A stretch of DNA of 64,000 bases from Flavobacterium reichenbachii (GTDB lineage: Bacteria > Bacteroidota > Bacteroidia > Flavobacteriales > Flavobacteriaceae): contig NZ_MUHF01000019.1 of assembly GCF_002217435.1 (NCBI RefSeq), positions 359,744 to 423,743 of the forward strand, written 5' to 3'. Of the stretch, positions 16,275 through 24,686 are shown in pieces; position 1 is the stretch's first letter, and the number at the start of each line of letters is the position of its first letter. Position numbers and translations under genes: made by a program. The notes beneath the pieces were generated by a model. It saw only the letters and a list, made by a program, of their open reading frames with translations. It searched no databases and was not told the DNA's origin.

Positions 16275-17375
16275 ATGTTAAAACAATTTTTCATCCTGTG
16301 TTCAGGAGCAGACCGCGATCTTCTCGACGGCTGTTCAGAAGGCGAGCAAACCAAATATGCTGGTATTGGCGCCACTGTTTTTTTTACTGCAGTTATGGCT
16401 TTTCTTGCCAGTGCTTATGCGCTTTTTACTGTTTTTGACTCTATTTATCCAGCTTTAATTTTTGGATTTGTCTGGAGTTTACTAATCTTTAATCTTGACC
16501 GTTTTATTGTTTCGACAATTAAAAAGCGCGATCGTTTTATGGATGAATTTCTACAGGCGACTCCTCGTATTATGCTGGCCATTATTATTGCAATTGTAAT
16601 TTCGAAACCATTAGAAATTAAAATTTTTGAAAAAGAAATCAATACCGTTTTATTAAAAGAAAAAAATGAAATGGAATTGGCCAATAAAAAGCAAGTTGGT
16701 AATTATTTCAAATCGGATCTTGATAAAAACAAATCTGAGATTGCAGCATTAAAAGCAGATATTCTAAAAAAAGAAAAAGAAGTAAACGACTTATATTCGA
16801 CTTATATTACTGAAGCCGAAGGAACTGCCGGAACTAAAAAATTAGGAAAAGGTCCGGTTTACAAAGAGAAACGAGAAAAACACGATGCCTCTTTAAAAGA
16901 ATTAGCGGCTTTAAAAACAGCGACCGAAGTTAAAATTGCCGAGAAAGAAAAAATAGGCATACAATTACAAGCCGATTTAGATAAAAAAGTTTCGCAGACA
17001 CAGCCAATCATCGAAGGTTTTGATGGTTTAATGGCGCGTATAAATGCACTAAACAAACTGCCTTGGTTACCCTCATTTTTTATAATGTTATTGTTTCTTG
17101 CTATTGAAACTTCTCCAATTATTGCAAAATTACTAGCTCCTAAAGGCGAATTTGATTTTAAACAAGAAGAAGCCGAAACTGCAATGCAAGCAACTTTGGA
17201 GCAAAATAAATATCAACGCGAATTATTAAAGAAAACAAGTGCTTCTATGCATGATAAAGTATATGCAGATATCTCAGAAGATAAAAGTCTCTACGATCTG
17301 CAGCGCAAAAATGCAACTGAATTATTAGAACTTCAATCGCACAAATTTGTAGAAAAGCAGAAAGCTACGCTTTAG
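16275..17375 (+). CDS. DUF4407 membrane protein
   Basis: From the ATG at 16275 (MLKQFFILCSGADRDLL) this is a 366-residue protein of the DUF4407 family. Two membrane segments (about 32-55 and 58-75) and a third (about 98-112) are followed by a long charged coiled coil (about 118-245) and a last membrane helix (about 253-278). The family signature CSGADRDLLDGCSEGEQTKYAGIG is at the N-terminus (quoted in part: SGADRDLL). Function is not known. An in-frame TTG at 16212 is rejected as the start because the family begins at the MLKQF position. Confidence 0.88.
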   Translation: MLKQFFILCSGADRDLLDGCSEGEQTKYAGIGATVFFTAVMAFLASAYALFTVFDSIYPALIFGFVWSLLIFNLDRFIVSTIKKRDRFMDEFLQATPRIMLAIIIAIVISKPLEIKIFEKEINTVLLKEKNEMELANKKQVGNYFKSDLDKNKSEIAALKADILKKEKEVNDLYSTYITEAEGTAGTKKLGKGPVYKEKREKHDASLKELAALKTATEVKIAEKEKIGIQLQADLDKKVSQTQPIIEGFDGLMARINALNKLPWLPSFFIMLLFLAIETSPIIAKLLAPKGEFDFKQEEAETAMQATLEQNKYQRELLKKTSASMHDKVYADISEDKSLYDLQRKNATELLELQSHKFVEKQKATL

Positions 17376-17406
17376 TCTGAAAATCGAAAGTCGAAAGCTT
17401 TGAGTA

Positions 17407-17450
17407 TAAAAAAAGCCAGAATAGTGTTTTTCTATTTCTGGCTTTTCTAT
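17407..17450 (+). terminator. Bidirectional terminator
   Basis: Stem 17411-17424 / 17432-17446 with one bulged base and A/T tracts on both sides, between convergent genes. Phrases such as gactttcaaacttt follow it (about 17461-17500). Confidence 0.75.
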
Positions 17451-17503
17451 TTTAATGAGTGAAAGACTTTCAGACTTTATGACTTTCAAACTTTAAGACT
17501 ACA

Positions 17504-18226
17504 CTACATGTAGCTCAATATTTCTTTTTTGTAAGCATCGTATTCGCCTTGCATGATCAATCCGTTGTCAAGGAGTTTTTTGTAATTCTGCAATTTATCA
17601 AAAAGTTCTTCTTTAGATAATTCGCTTAATTTACGATCTCCGGATGGTGCTGGCGCCTGAGGCGGAATTTGCTCATAAGTTTCATAAACAGGAGCAGCTG
17701 GTAAAATTTCGGCAAAACTGGTTACTTCTTCCGTTTCAACCTCTTCAATTTCTTCCACTTCTTCAATTTCGTCTTCAACTAGCTCTTCTGCTTGTACAGT
17801 TTCAACTGCTGGAGCTGCTGCCGTAACGGGATTTTTTAAGATATCCAATTGTTCTTTAGCATAAGTATAAATCTTTCTTGCCTGGATTTTTGGAATATAA
17901 TCTATTGAAACTGCTAAATCTGTTTTGGTGCCAAATGAAAATTCAGAACCCAAAATGTTTTCTTTTACAAAAGTACTTGCAATATCATCCCAGGTATAAT
18001 CTGTAAAATCCATAGAAAGACCTAAATTTTTAGGTTTACAGATAATGATTCGCTTATTTGTTAAGACAATACTATCAGGAAAAACAGTAATTGCCGGTTT
18101 TTTCTGCACAGCAATATAGCCAACTTCTTCGCCTCTCATCAATAAATCGTTGAGTTTTGAAGTAATTTTTTCAATTGCTTTTGGATCTTGTTCTTCGTTT
18201 AAAAACTTTTTAAATTGTTCTTTCAT
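17504..18226 (-). CDS. Bacterial PH-domain protein with C-terminal SHOCT-like motif
   Basis: A 240-residue soluble protein. Residues about 20-125 form a YokE-like bacterial PH domain (PAITVFPDSIVLTNKRIIIC, TWDDIASTFVKENI). A very acidic linker (about 140-185, runs of glutamate in VEDEIEEVEEIEEVETEE) is followed by a SHOCT-type helix pair at the C-terminus (about 200-240, KLLDNGLIMQGEYDAYKKEIL), which often mediates oligomerisation. The combination PH plus SHOCT is common in uncharacterised proteins. Ligand and location are unknown; no membrane segment. Confidence 0.8.
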   Translation of the reverse strand: MKEQFKKFLNEEQDPKAIEKITSKLNDLLMRGEEVGYIAVQKKPAITVFPDSIVLTNKRIIICKPKNLGLSMDFTDYTWDDIASTFVKENILGSEFSFGTKTDLAVSIDYIPKIQARKIYTYAKEQLDILKNPVTAAAPAVETVQAEELVEDEIEEVEEIEEVETEEVTSFAEILPAAPVYETYEQIPPQAPAPSGDRKLSELSKEELFDKLQNYKKLLDNGLIMQGEYDAYKKEILSYM

Positions 18227-18252
18227 TTTTGATAAAGTTGCTAAAATTACAA

Positions 18253-18268
18253 TCCCGAAACCTCGGGA
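18253..18268. repeat. Short tcccga/tcggga hairpin
   Basis: 6-bp inverted repeat with 4-base loop in the leader of the PH-domain gene; a phrase common in Bacteroidota intergenic DNA by my recollection. Confidence 0.5.
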
Positions 18269-18309
18269 CTGAGTCCTAAGTTTTTTTACTGACGTTGCAA
18301 ATGTAATGC

Positions 18310-18681
18310 CTAATTTTCTAATTCAATAATTTCATTCTGAATTTTCTTGGTCAAACTTTTAAAAACCAATTCATACGAATGATCAATTAATTCTTTTATC
18401 ATTTTGAGCGGAAGATTTCCGTTTAAAGCAATGGTATTCCAGTGCACTTTACTCATATGAAAGCCCGGTTTTATCTCTTCGTATTCTGCTCGAAGCTCCT
18501 GCGCACGATCAGGATCACACTTTAAATTGACAGAAGCCTCATTCTTTTCCCATTGGGACAAAGAAGAAAGCGCAAACATTTTCCCGCCCACTTTAAACAC
18601 CAAAGTATCTTCGTCAAAAGGAAAATGCTCTGTAACTCCTTTTTTGGACAGGCAGTATTCGTAATACATCTCTAAATTCAT
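18310..18681 (-). CDS. MmcQ/YjbR family protein
   Basis: A 123-residue single-domain protein of the MmcQ/YjbR family (CyaY-like fold). Typical signatures: N-terminal YYEYCLSKKGVTEHFPFDE, KVGGKMFALSSL, the NLKCDPDRAQELRAEY segment and GFHMSKVHWNTIAL. Members are annotated as DNA-binding but no defined role exists. The gene starts 14 bases after the DUF4421-type gene on the same strand and is probably cotranscribed with it. Complete in length. Confidence 0.92.
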   Translation of the reverse strand: MNLEMYYEYCLSKKGVTEHFPFDEDTLVFKVGGKMFALSSLSQWEKNEASVNLKCDPDRAQELRAEYEEIKPGFHMSKVHWNTIALNGNLPLKMIKELIDHSYELVFKSLTKKIQNEIIELEN

Positions 18682-18695
18682 AAAATAAAAAATTG

Positions 18696-19757
18696 TTACA
18701 TTTTAATTTTTTCTTCGACTTTCTCTATTGGTTTTGAGATAAAATTTGGCGCACCAAAACGATATCCAAAATATAATAAGCCGTAAAGTTTGTCATTTTC
18801 GGTACGTGTTTTTCGGTCAGAATTATACCAATTTGCATTAAAATTAAAACTCGCACCAAAAAGTATCCTGTTCGAATTATAACCCATCTTGATACCGCCT
18901 TCTAAAAATCGGGTAAAATAGGTTTCCTTTTCTATCGTTCTTATCTGGTTTTCGTTTGTTATATCTTTAGAAAAACGGATCCCTAAAGAGGGTGTAAAAT
19001 TTGGGGCAATATAAAACTTTTCGGCGATGATAAAATTATAAAAATAACTCAAACCCAACCTAAAATTAAAATTATCTTCCTGAGATTTAATATTGTTCTG
19101 ATCAAATGAAAAACGACTGTAATCGTACCATAGAGTTGGAATAAAACTTCCGGCGCTCTTTTTTTGCCATTCGGTAAAGGAAGAAATGCTTTTTAAAGAA
19201 AACTTAGGATTAAAAACATAAGAAGTTGACATTCCGAATGTCTCATTTTTAAGGTTCGGAAATTGCAGATACGGGTCTTTTCCTTTTGTCCAGTCCGGCA
19301 AAAAATCGGCTGTATTTTCTACGTAATAACCGCGGACTTTACTGTAATTAAAGTTTTGAAGCCAATGCCCAAGAAAGAGACGAAAGTTATAATCTGAGAA
19401 AGATGATTTTCCTTTTAAGCCGTTATCGTTATTGCCGCTAAATATTTTTGGAAAAAAGCCGTAACTAAAACCAATAAATTTATAATCGACCGTAAAGAAT
19501 AATTTGTAATCGTTATTGGGACTCAATTTAAAATTCGTACTCCCTTTTGATTTCAGAAAATAAGAATCGGTTTGCGTACTTAAGTTCGCTCTAACCATTA
19601 TTTTATCCGGATAATAAATAAAATCTGCGGTATCTTTTTTTGTAAAGCCTTGCGAATATATCAGTTGGAATTGAAAGAAAATTAAAAGCAGAAACAAGAA
19701 TGATTTAAAAAAACCTACACAATTAATAGTGATATTTAAAAAGGTTATGGTCTTCAT
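18696..19757 (-). CDS. Outer-membrane-like protein, probably DUF4421
   Basis: A 353-residue exported protein with a long N-terminal hydrophobic signal (about 15-36, ending LIYSQ). The rest alternates aromatic and polar residues in strand-length units (YKLFFTVDYKFIGFSYGF, FNFRLGLSYFYNFIIA, GLLYFGYRFGAPNF), typical of an outer-membrane beta-barrel. The opening YYPDKIMVRANLSTQTDSYF and SPNNDYKLFF segments match my recollection of DUF4421. It likely sits in the outer membrane as a single-chain barrel; function is unknown. Upstream at 19793-19800 is a TAnnTTTG match on the minus strand. Confidence 0.7.
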   Translation of the reverse strand: MKTITFLNITINCVGFFKSFLFLLLIFFQFQLIYSQGFTKKDTADFIYYPDKIMVRANLSTQTDSYFLKSKGSTNFKLSPNNDYKLFFTVDYKFIGFSYGFFPKIFSGNNDNGLKGKSSFSDYNFRLFLGHWLQNFNYSKVRGYYVENTADFLPDWTKGKDPYLQFPNLKNETFGMSTSYVFNPKFSLKSISSFTEWQKKSAGSFIPTLWYDYSRFSFDQNNIKSQEDNFNFRLGLSYFYNFIIAEKFYIAPNFTPSLGIRFSKDITNENQIRTIEKETYFTRFLEGGIKMGYNSNRILFGASFNFNANWYNSDRKTRTENDKLYGLLYFGYRFGAPNFISKPIEKVEEKIKM

Positions 19758-19792
19758 TCTTTTGAGATAAAAACTTTTCTTACAAAGATATC

Positions 19793-19800
19793 ATTTATTT
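19793..19800 (-). promoter_or_regulatory. Candidate -7 box (TATCTTTG)
   Basis: Exact minus-strand TAnnTTTG match 35 bases upstream of the DUF4421-like gene; no clear -33 TTG. Confidence 0.35.
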
Positions 19801-19806
19801 TGAATA

Positions 19807-20160
19807 TTATTTTTTGCCCACTTCACCCAAATGTGTGTACTTAAAACCTGTTTCATATTTTAAACCATAACCAAAAAAACGATCCATTGCGGCGTGAGAA
19901 AATAAAATCAAACCAGCCAGCTGCAAAGCTTCATTCTTTAAGAAACATCCCAGAATATAAACTAAAACAGCAATGCCGCGATGATGAAATAGATTGTACG
20001 AAAGAGCTCCAACTTTGGCATTAAAAGCATAGCCGATCATAGAAAAGTCTGGAGCCAGAATCCACACTAAAAACCAATACCACTGATAATCTAAGAGACT
20101 GAATAAATAGATCCCCAGAGCAAATAAACCGAATTCTTCTAATTTTAGAACTGTTTTCAT
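19807..20160 (-). CDS. DUF4260 small membrane protein
   Basis: A 117-residue protein with three to four short membrane helices and the DUF4260 pattern: LEEFGLFALGIYLFSLL, WILAPDFSMIGYAFN, NLFHHRGIAVLVY and HAAMDRFFGYGLKYETGFKYTHLG. The conserved histidines and aspartates near the second and last helices may bind metal, but no activity is known. Its start overlaps the stop of the upstream GNAT gene by 4 bases, so the two are translationally coupled. Confidence 0.9.
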   Translation of the reverse strand: MKTVLKLEEFGLFALGIYLFSLLDYQWYWFLVWILAPDFSMIGYAFNAKVGALSYNLFHHRGIAVLVYILGCFLKNEALQLAGLILFSHAAMDRFFGYGLKYETGFKYTHLGEVGKK

Positions 20161-20579
20161 ATAATTACTTTTTCCATCATTTTTTCTGGATGCGCGAGTG
20201 CTTTAAAACCAAATTTCTCATACAAAAAATGAGCATCAGTTGTAGCGAGACGCCATATTTTTACCTGCTGTAATTCAGGTTCATTCATCATTTTTTCGAT
20301 CAATAACGAAGAATAACCGTTTCCGCGGAATTCCTCTGAAATAAAAACATCCATCAAATAAGCAAAAACCACATAATCTGTTATAACACGCGCAAAACCA
20401 ATTTGTTTTTCGTCAAGATAAATTCCAAAGCAGACTGAAGCGTCAATTGTTTTCTGAACTTCTTCGATCGTTCTTCCTGCCGCCCAATAAATATCTTTTA
20501 AAAAGTTCTGTATAAACGGAACATCGAGTTTGCTCTTGTCTGTTGAGATGCTAATCATATGATATTGTTTTTTTTCCAC
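20157..20579 (-). CDS. GNAT-family N-acetyltransferase
   Basis: A 140-residue acetyltransferase of the GNAT fold. The acetyl-CoA binding loop is visible as EEFRGNGYSSLLIEKMM (about residues 84-100), preceded by the strand FAYLMDVFISE and followed by the WRLATTDAHFLYEKFGF segment that typifies small-molecule or protein acetyltransferases. Substrate unknown. Cytosolic. The 4-base overlap with the DUF4260 gene implies joint expression. Inverted phrase repeats lie just upstream. Confidence 0.92.
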   Translation of the reverse strand: MEKKQYHMISISTDKSKLDVPFIQNFLKDIYWAAGRTIEEVQKTIDASVCFGIYLDEKQIGFARVITDYVVFAYLMDVFISEEFRGNGYSSLLIEKMMNEPELQQVKIWRLATTDAHFLYEKFGFKALAHPEKMMEKVII

Positions 20580-20703
20580 TAATTACACGAATTTACACTA
20601 ATTTTTTTTGCCCCAGATTAAAGAGATTCTCACAGATTAAATCATTTTTGATCCTTTAATATTTGGCAAAAAAAGAAATTCGCAAAAATTAGTGTAATTA
20701 GTG
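20577..20703. repeat. Inverted phrase repeat (aattagtgtaattagtg family)
   Basis: Left part 20577-20606 and right part about 20684-20703 are inverted copies of a cactaattacac...aattttt phrase, with one extra inserted unit on the left. It fills the gap between the cyclase stop and GNAT start. Related gccacagatt and gccacgaatt phrases recur at 41330-41400, 42295-42310 and 44133-44210. Confidence 0.7.
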
Positions 20704-20712
20704 GCAATCTCA

Positions 20713-21462
20713 TTAAATCTTATATAAGATAGGTTTGCTTGGACTGGCATCATTTTCAAACGAAGCAATTTGAAGATTTAGTATGTAATCTGCATCTTCA
20801 ATTTCTTCCGGAACATAAATCATCTCGGTAATGGTTGCACTTAATCGCGCGTCAGGATTTAAATGAAGCGTGTCTTTTACATTCCAAAAAGCTTTATGCG
20901 CTAATAATTTTCCTTCGTCGTGTTCTCTGTCTACACTTGGAAGATCGATTAATAAATGCTGAATTTCGCTTTCGCGGATGAAAATTGCAGCATCTTCAGC
21001 CAGATAAGGCGGATTTGTATTTGAATATTTACGTGATTTTTTGTCTTTCTGATTAGGCAGTGTTCTTATAATTAAAGCTTCGGTTTTTTCATTTAGCAAA
21101 GCTGAAATTTGATTTTTGGTAATAACGAAATCCTCTCCAATCTTTTCGGGTTCAACTGTAATTAATTTTGCAAAAAAGAAGAACTCTTTTAAAGATTGAT
21201 TAATGCTGTAAAAATCATTCGTAATATGTCCTAAGCACTCTGTATGTGTACCGTGCCCGTGCGGATTAAAGAAAATATTATTAAAATTTGTAGATGATTT
21301 TCCCTCCGAAACTTTTCCGATCCAGTCGCCAAAAACTACAGGTTCAATAATTGGTTTTTCAATATACCACGCAATCGGGTTTTCGTCTGTATTGGTTAAC
21401 GGAATGGAGATATCAATAGGTTTTGATAAGTCGATTTGATATTTATTGATTTTTGCTATCAT
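20713..21462 (-). CDS. Cyclase / kynurenine-formamidase-like metal hydrolase
   Basis: A 249-residue protein of the cyclase (KynB-like) superfamily. The metal site is visible in NPHGHGTHTECLGHI (H70, H73, E75, H79), followed by the later LIIRTLPNQKD and LLIDLPSVDREHDEGKLLAHKAFW block with a further HDEG. Members hydrolyse formamides or cyclic amides; the glutamate in the GTHTE position places it in a subgroup different from classic kynurenine formamidase (GTHxD), so substrate is uncertain. It is last in the ruvC-hemW strand run, immediately after the GxxExxY cassette. Confidence 0.82.
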   Translation of the reverse strand: MIAKINKYQIDLSKPIDISIPLTNTDENPIAWYIEKPIIEPVVFGDWIGKVSEGKSSTNFNNIFFNPHGHGTHTECLGHITNDFYSINQSLKEFFFFAKLITVEPEKIGEDFVITKNQISALLNEKTEALIIRTLPNQKDKKSRKYSNTNPPYLAEDAAIFIRESEIQHLLIDLPSVDREHDEGKLLAHKAFWNVKDTLHLNPDARLSATITEMIYVPEEIEDADYILNLQIASFENDASPSKPILYKI

Positions 21463-21470
21463 GTTTATTT

Positions 21471-21498
21471 AACCGCAAGGTTCGCTAGGATTTACGCA
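21471..21498. repeat. 28-bp inverted repeat, left copy, flanking the GxxExxY gene
   Basis: Begins aaccgcaaggttcgct and ends tttacgca. Its reverse complement matches 21980-22007 at 26 of 28 positions. It lies 9 bases upstream of the cyclase start, so it marks the edge of the inserted-looking segment. Confidence 0.9.
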
Positions 21499-21514
21499 AA
21501 GGGCGCCAGAATTT

Positions 21515-21892
21515 TTAAAGATTGTTTGCTATTCTTTTGATTCCATTCTTTATTAAAGAGACATTAAAGTTTATCAATAAACCTAGTTTGCAATTTGTTA
21601 ATTTTAAATAAGTCAATAGCTGAGCAAAGTGAACTTCATTTAAACAATCTACAGCTTTTATCTCCAAAATTAGTTTATTTTCTACTAAAATATCTAATCG
21701 ATACCCAATATCTAATTTTACTTCTTCGTAAATTAAAGGTAAAGCTTTTTGTTTTTCGATCGATAAGCCAAGCTTTTTTAATTCATAAAAAAGACATTCT
21801 TCGTAAGCACTTTCTAGAAGTCCAGGTCCTAAAGTTTTGTGAACTTTTAAAGCACAATTAAATACAATTTGGGATAATTCATTTTCTGACAT
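21515..21892 (-). CDS. GxxExxY protein (PD-(D/E)XK nuclease-like)
   Basis: A 125-residue single-domain protein with the naming motif GPGLLESAYEECL (G..E..Y, residues about 22-34), then the nuclease-like core: DIGYRLDILVENKLILEIKAV, i.e. the D...ExK pattern of PD-(D/E)XK folds (RLDIL and LEIKA), and the QLLTYLKLTNCKLGLLINF tail. Enzymatic activity has not been shown for the family to my knowledge. It is the only gene inside a pair of 28-bp inverted repeats (21471-21498 / 21980-22007) that fill the gap between hemW and the cyclase gene, suggesting it is carried as a cassette. Confidence 0.93.
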   Translation of the reverse strand: MSENELSQIVFNCALKVHKTLGPGLLESAYEECLFYELKKLGLSIEKQKALPLIYEEVKLDIGYRLDILVENKLILEIKAVDCLNEVHFAQLLTYLKLTNCKLGLLINFNVSLIKNGIKRIANNL

Positions 21893-21979
21893 GAGTAATT
21901 AACTAAAATTAAAAACTCAAATCTACTGTTTTAAATACATATTTATAGGTTTATTCTTGTAAATAAAAATAGCGGTCAT

Positions 21980-22007
21980 TGCGTAAATCTTAGCGAACTT
22001 TGCGGTT
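21980..22007. repeat. 28-bp inverted repeat, right copy, flanking the GxxExxY gene
   Basis: Ends tagcgaactttgcggtt, 3 bases before the hemW stop codon. It matches the reverse complement of 21471-21498 at 26 of 28 positions and resembles 63896-63921 (24 of 26 positions over the aaatcttag...actttgcggttaaa segment). Confidence 0.9.
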
Positions 22008-22010
22008 AAA

Positions 22011-23159
22011 CTAAACTTCAGAATCTAAATAAAACAAATCACTCGCAATTCCATCCGTTAAAAATTTTCCTTTCGGAGTGGGTTTTAGAATGTTATTTTC
22101 AATAGAAAGCAAATCGTCATTTAAGAATTTCTGAATTTGTTTTTTCAGATAATTCAAATATTCCTGTCCAAATTCATTTTCGATTCTTTCTAGAGAAACG
22201 CCCCAAATTGTTCGTAATCCCGTCATAATATATTCATTATAACGATCAGATTTTGTCAGGATTTCAGTTTCTATTGGTAATTTATTCTCTTGAATTGATT
22301 TTAAATAAAGAGAATTATTGGCAATATTCCAGCCTCTTTTTTCTCCGTCATAACTGTGTGCAGAAGGTCCGATTCCGATGTATTTTTTACCCAGCCAATA
22401 CGCCGAATTATTCTTCGAGAAATAATTCTCTTTTCCAAAATTCGATAATTCGTAATGAATAAATCCATTTTGCTGCAGCATTTCAACCAAAATCAGAAAG
22501 TGGTTTGAAGCTGCGTCGTCTTGAGGTTCAGCAATTTTTCCGGTGTCAATAAGTTTTCTTAAAGCCGTTTTTGGTTCCACTGTCAGAGCATAACTCGAAA
22601 TATGCGGAATCCCAAAGTTCAAAGCAGTTTGTATGTTTTGTTTCCACATCTCGTCGCTCATTCCCGGAATTCCGTAAATCAAATCAAGCGAAATATTATC
22701 AAAATATTTTGTTGCCTCTTCCAGACATTTTTTAGCTTCCGCCGAATTGTGAGCACGGTTCATCAGCTTTAAATCTTCTTCATAAAAAGACTGAATCCCA
22801 ATGCTCAAGCGGTTTATTGGGCTTTTGGATAATTCCAGAATTCGATCTGAAGACAAATCATCCGGATTTGCTTCTAGTGTAATTTCAGGATTTTCCGCAA
22901 CATTATAATTTTTGTAAACTTCTGAAATTAGAAAGTTGATTTGATCATTACTTAAAACAGATGGAGTTCCTCCGCCAAAATATATGGTTTCAACTTCTGA
23001 GAATTCGGGATCATTCTCAAACTCATTTTTGCGCAAAGCAATTTCTTTGGCTAAAGCCAAAACCATCTCGTCTTTCTTTTTCATTGAAGTAGAAAAATGA
23101 AAGTCGCAGTAATGGCAAGCCTGTTTGCAAAATGGTATGTGAATGTAAATCCCTGACAT
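22011..23159 (-). CDS. hemW: Radical SAM heme chaperone HemW
   Basis: A 382-residue cytosolic radical SAM protein related to oxygen-independent coproporphyrinogen III oxidase but of the HemW type, which delivers heme to acceptor proteins. The cluster motif is near the N-terminus: IPFCKQACHYCDF with C11, C15 and C18. GGGTPS (about residue 63-68), the EANPDDL strand, SIGIQSF and DLIYGIPG are all typical, and a HemW C-terminal domain is present. Its start codon overlaps the stop of the upstream lipoprotein gene (TAATG), indicating coupling. Complete. Confidence 0.93.
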   Translation of the reverse strand: MSGIYIHIPFCKQACHYCDFHFSTSMKKKDEMVLALAKEIALRKNEFENDPEFSEVETIYFGGGTPSVLSNDQINFLISEVYKNYNVAENPEITLEANPDDLSSDRILELSKSPINRLSIGIQSFYEEDLKLMNRAHNSAEAKKCLEEATKYFDNISLDLIYGIPGMSDEMWKQNIQTALNFGIPHISSYALTVEPKTALRKLIDTGKIAEPQDDAASNHFLILVEMLQQNGFIHYELSNFGKENYFSKNNSAYWLGKKYIGIGPSAHSYDGEKRGWNIANNSLYLKSIQENKLPIETEILTKSDRYNEYIMTGLRTIWGVSLERIENEFGQEYLNYLKKQIQKFLNDDLLSIENNILKPTPKGKFLTDGIASDLFYLDSEV

Positions 23160-24067
23160 TAGTCTAAATCTCGATTTTCTTTAAAAACGCCATCAGATAC
23201 AGTTACATTTTCATTTGTTTCTGGATTAACAGCTTTAAGTGAAAAAGTACCTGCAATATAACTGCCGCCTTTTATATCTGTAATTTCTAGTTCTCCTGTG
23301 GTAACAAATTCTTTCGGGCCAATAAAATAATCGTCTGGACCTATATTGTTTTTCGCGTATTTGAATAAAGTAACAGTGTAATCTTTATAAATGTCTGAAT
23401 TCTTAGTAAAAGAATATTTGCCAATTTTTAAACTTCCTTTAGGAAAAACAATAGTAATACTGTATTCGTTGTCGCCGCTAATTTTTAAAATATGGCTTTT
23501 TTCACTAAATACATGCGTCCAGATATACCCAGATCCTCTCCAATTCTGGCCATTAACCTTCATTGTCGTTCCATAAGTTTTTTTAGAATTGATAGGATTC
23601 TTTTCTGTATAAGGAATAGATATTGTACCGCTTAATTTTTTATTAAATTGATAAATCTGGTCCCAGTAATGCTCGTACACATTGCCATTAAATTTTATGC
23701 TTACTGTTTTATTTGCTTCATCAAGTTTTTCAATTTGAAAGGCGAAATGATCTTTTGAAAAATAAAATGGAGAAGAAAGGATTTCTTTTGTTTTATAATC
23801 CTGAATTGAAGCGCCTAATAAAGTTCCGTCCTTATGAAAGTAAAAAGTGGGTGCGCTCGCAGGAAGAGATAAATTTTGAGCGAAGTCTATTTGATGTATC
23901 GAAAAAAAGTCTCCATCTCTTGTGGCTTCTAAATCTGAAATAATAAGGGGTTTGTCGTCATAACTAAGTGTGTATTCTACTTTTGGAGTTTCTGTTTCAG
24001 TCTCAGAAGAACATGAAAAAATAAAAGTAGAGAGTAATAAAAATAAAACAGGTTTAATTTTTGTCAT
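23159..24067 (-). CDS. Hypothetical lipoprotein
   Basis: A 302-residue lipoprotein: signal peptide with lipobox FIFSC (Cys19) and a threonine/glutamate-rich tether (SSETETETP). The mature part is predicted mostly beta (YTLSYDDKPLIISDLEA, TVSIKFNGNVYEHYWDQ, SITIVFPKGSLKIGKYSF, GSYIAGTFSLKAV) and looks like one or two beta-sandwich domains. I do not recognise a named family. It lies between ruvC (38 bases upstream) and hemW (1-base overlap) on the same strand, so it is in the same transcript, but nothing ties it to heme or recombination. Confidence 0.75.
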   Translation of the reverse strand: MTKIKPVLFLLLSTFIFSCSSETETETPKVEYTLSYDDKPLIISDLEATRDGDFFSIHQIDFAQNLSLPASAPTFYFHKDGTLLGASIQDYKTKEILSSPFYFSKDHFAFQIEKLDEANKTVSIKFNGNVYEHYWDQIYQFNKKLSGTISIPYTEKNPINSKKTYGTTMKVNGQNWRGSGYIWTHVFSEKSHILKISGDNEYSITIVFPKGSLKIGKYSFTKNSDIYKDYTVTLFKYAKNNIGPDDYFIGPKEFVTTGELEITDIKGGSYIAGTFSLKAVNPETNENVTVSDGVFKENRDLD

Positions 24068-24105
24068 TGGTTAATGATTTTTAAAATGGGGTTTATGGGA
24101 GTTAT

Positions 24106-24660
24106 TTATTTTCTAATTTTGTCTTCATTTTGTTTCACAAAAGCATCCCAGCCAGAATAACTTTTTCCAGCTACTATTTTTCCTGAATTAAAGAAATGAC
24201 AAACCGCAGCCGCCAAACCATCTGTTGAATCCAGATTTTTAGGCAGTTCTTTTAGACCTAAAAGCTGTTGGAGCATTTTTGCAACCTGTTCTTTACTCGC
24301 ATTCCCGTTTCCGGTAATGGCCATTTTTATTTTTTTTGGTTCGTATTCCGTAATCGGAATATCTCTCGAAAGTCCCGCTGCCATAGCAACGCCTTGTGCG
24401 CGGCCTAATTTTAACATCGACTGTACGTTTTTGCCAAAGAAAGGCGCTTCAATCGCAATTTCGTCCGGATGATGCGTTTCGATTAATTCTATTGTTCTTT
24501 CAAAAATGATTTTTAGTTTTTGATAATGATTATCGTATTTGGACAATTGCAATTCATTCAGCTGCAAAAATTCCATTTTTTTATTGATGACTTTGATCAA
24601 TCCAAAACCCATAATTGTAGTTCCTGGGTCAATACCTAATATGATGCGTTCTTTTGTCAA
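24106..24660 (-). CDS. ruvC: Holliday junction resolvase RuvC
   Basis: A 184-residue endonuclease that resolves Holliday junctions with RuvAB during recombinational repair. The four acidic catalytic residues are D11 (LGIDPGTT), E71 (IAIEAPFF), and D144 and D147 (LDSTDGLAAAVCHF). The GRAQGVAMAA helix and YEPKKIKMAITGNGNASKEQ segment are typical. Length is standard. It is preceded by an unknown gene 26 bases upstream and followed by the lipoprotein-hemW pair. ruvA and ruvB are not in the window, as is usual when the genes are dispersed. Confidence 0.96.
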   Translation of the reverse strand: MTKERIILGIDPGTTIMGFGLIKVINKKMEFLQLNELQLSKYDNHYQKLKIIFERTIELIETHHPDEIAIEAPFFGKNVQSMLKLGRAQGVAMAAGLSRDIPITEYEPKKIKMAITGNGNASKEQVAKMLQQLLGLKELPKNLDSTDGLAAAVCHFFNSGKIVAGKSYSGWDAFVKQNEDKIRK

Positions 24661-24686
24661 GTGGTTTTTTGTTTCAAGTTTGAAGT

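Noticed and set aside
21471..22007. GxxExxY segment as a 23S rRNA intervening sequence
   Set aside because: It is between protein genes, not in an rRNA gene, and the protein is PD-(D/E)XK-like, not the four-helix IVS protein.
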